A stretch of 64,000 bases of DNA from Duganella sp. CF517. GTDB taxonomy: Bacteria > Pseudomonadota > Gammaproteobacteria > Burkholderiales > Burkholderiaceae_D. The DNA is taken from assembly GCF_900110275.1 (NCBI RefSeq), contig NZ_FODC01000001.1:434001-498000 (forward strand), given 5' to 3'. The first letter of the stretch is position 1. Each line of letters begins with the position of its first letter. Made by a program: the position numbers and the translations under genes. Below are positions 61,113-64,000 of the stretch, piece by piece. The notes beneath the pieces are model-generated. The model ran no database searches, had not been told where the DNA came from, and worked only from the letters and a program-made list of their open reading frames with translations.

Positions 61113-64000
<2,888 letters not shown>

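Overview
The window is 64 kb of G+C-rich bacterial chromosome, with strong G/C preference at third codon positions and few non-coding gaps. Gene content and layout suggest a betaproteobacterium, most likely Oxalobacteraceae (Massilia, Duganella or Janthinobacterium type). That placement is inferred from the style of the genes, the RecBCD set, the c-di-GMP and multi-HAMP signalling proteins and a GGGGTCAG-ended palindrome; no marker gene here proves it. I found no rRNA, tRNA, CRISPR array, insertion sequence or prophage.

Layout. 1-710: the end of a chrA chromate transporter and a small lipoprotein gene. 732-33199: one nearly complete flagellar locus. The minus-strand block fliM-fliN-fliP-fliQ-fliR-flhB-flhA (export gate and switch) is divergent from fliE-F-G-H-I-J, followed by fliD-S-T-K-L, fliA (sigma-28), motA, motB, flgM, flgN and a separate FlgJ-type glucosaminidase. 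Then come flgA (minus strand) and flgB-C-D-E-F-G-H-I-J-K-L, plus a last gene resembling lafW. The order fliD-fliS-fliT-fliK-fliL-fliA-motA-motB matches lafBCDEFSTU of lateral (Flag-2) flagella. I therefore read the locus as a self-contained secondary flagellar system with its own sigma/anti-sigma pair and stator. Flagellin, fliO, a LafK-type sigma-54 activator, flhF/flhG and all chemotaxis genes are missing from it. FliM lacks the CheY-binding N-terminus.

33204-41625 is a mixed accessory region: a PAS-GGDEF-EAL protein; a 118-bp REP-like inverted repeat; a permease and binding protein of an amino-acid ABC transporter without an ATPase; a Tat-type YcbK peptidase; two uncharacterised proteins; a degenerate EAL protein; a class II glutamine amidotransferase; and a GNAT acetyltransferase. 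41927-44458 holds a sulfate-binding protein, a Mop-domain protein and a PBP7-type endopeptidase, with two clear terminators.

44611-53811 is recC-recB-recD on the minus strand, an overlapping operon for double-strand-break repair. 53901-64000 is a signalling island: a CHASE-PAS hybrid kinase with receiver and HPt domain, a secreted PHP-type (CehA/McbA-like) metallohydrolase, a receiver-GGDEF-EAL protein, and a cytoplasmic poly-HAMP/GAF hybrid-type kinase cut by the window edge. The last two are 4 bp apart and probably co-transcribed.

The most interesting items are the reduced lateral flagellar switch and split FlgJ, the NPEH variant of the FlhB cleavage site, the REP-like palindrome, the exact 276-bp tandem repeats in the poly-HAMP kinase, and three c-di-GMP proteins whose EAL domains carry different active-site substitutions, one also having a receiver without its conserved lysine. 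I did not find an obviously new multi-gene system. The closest candidates are the lateral-flagellum variant and the local c-di-GMP/phosphorelay set.
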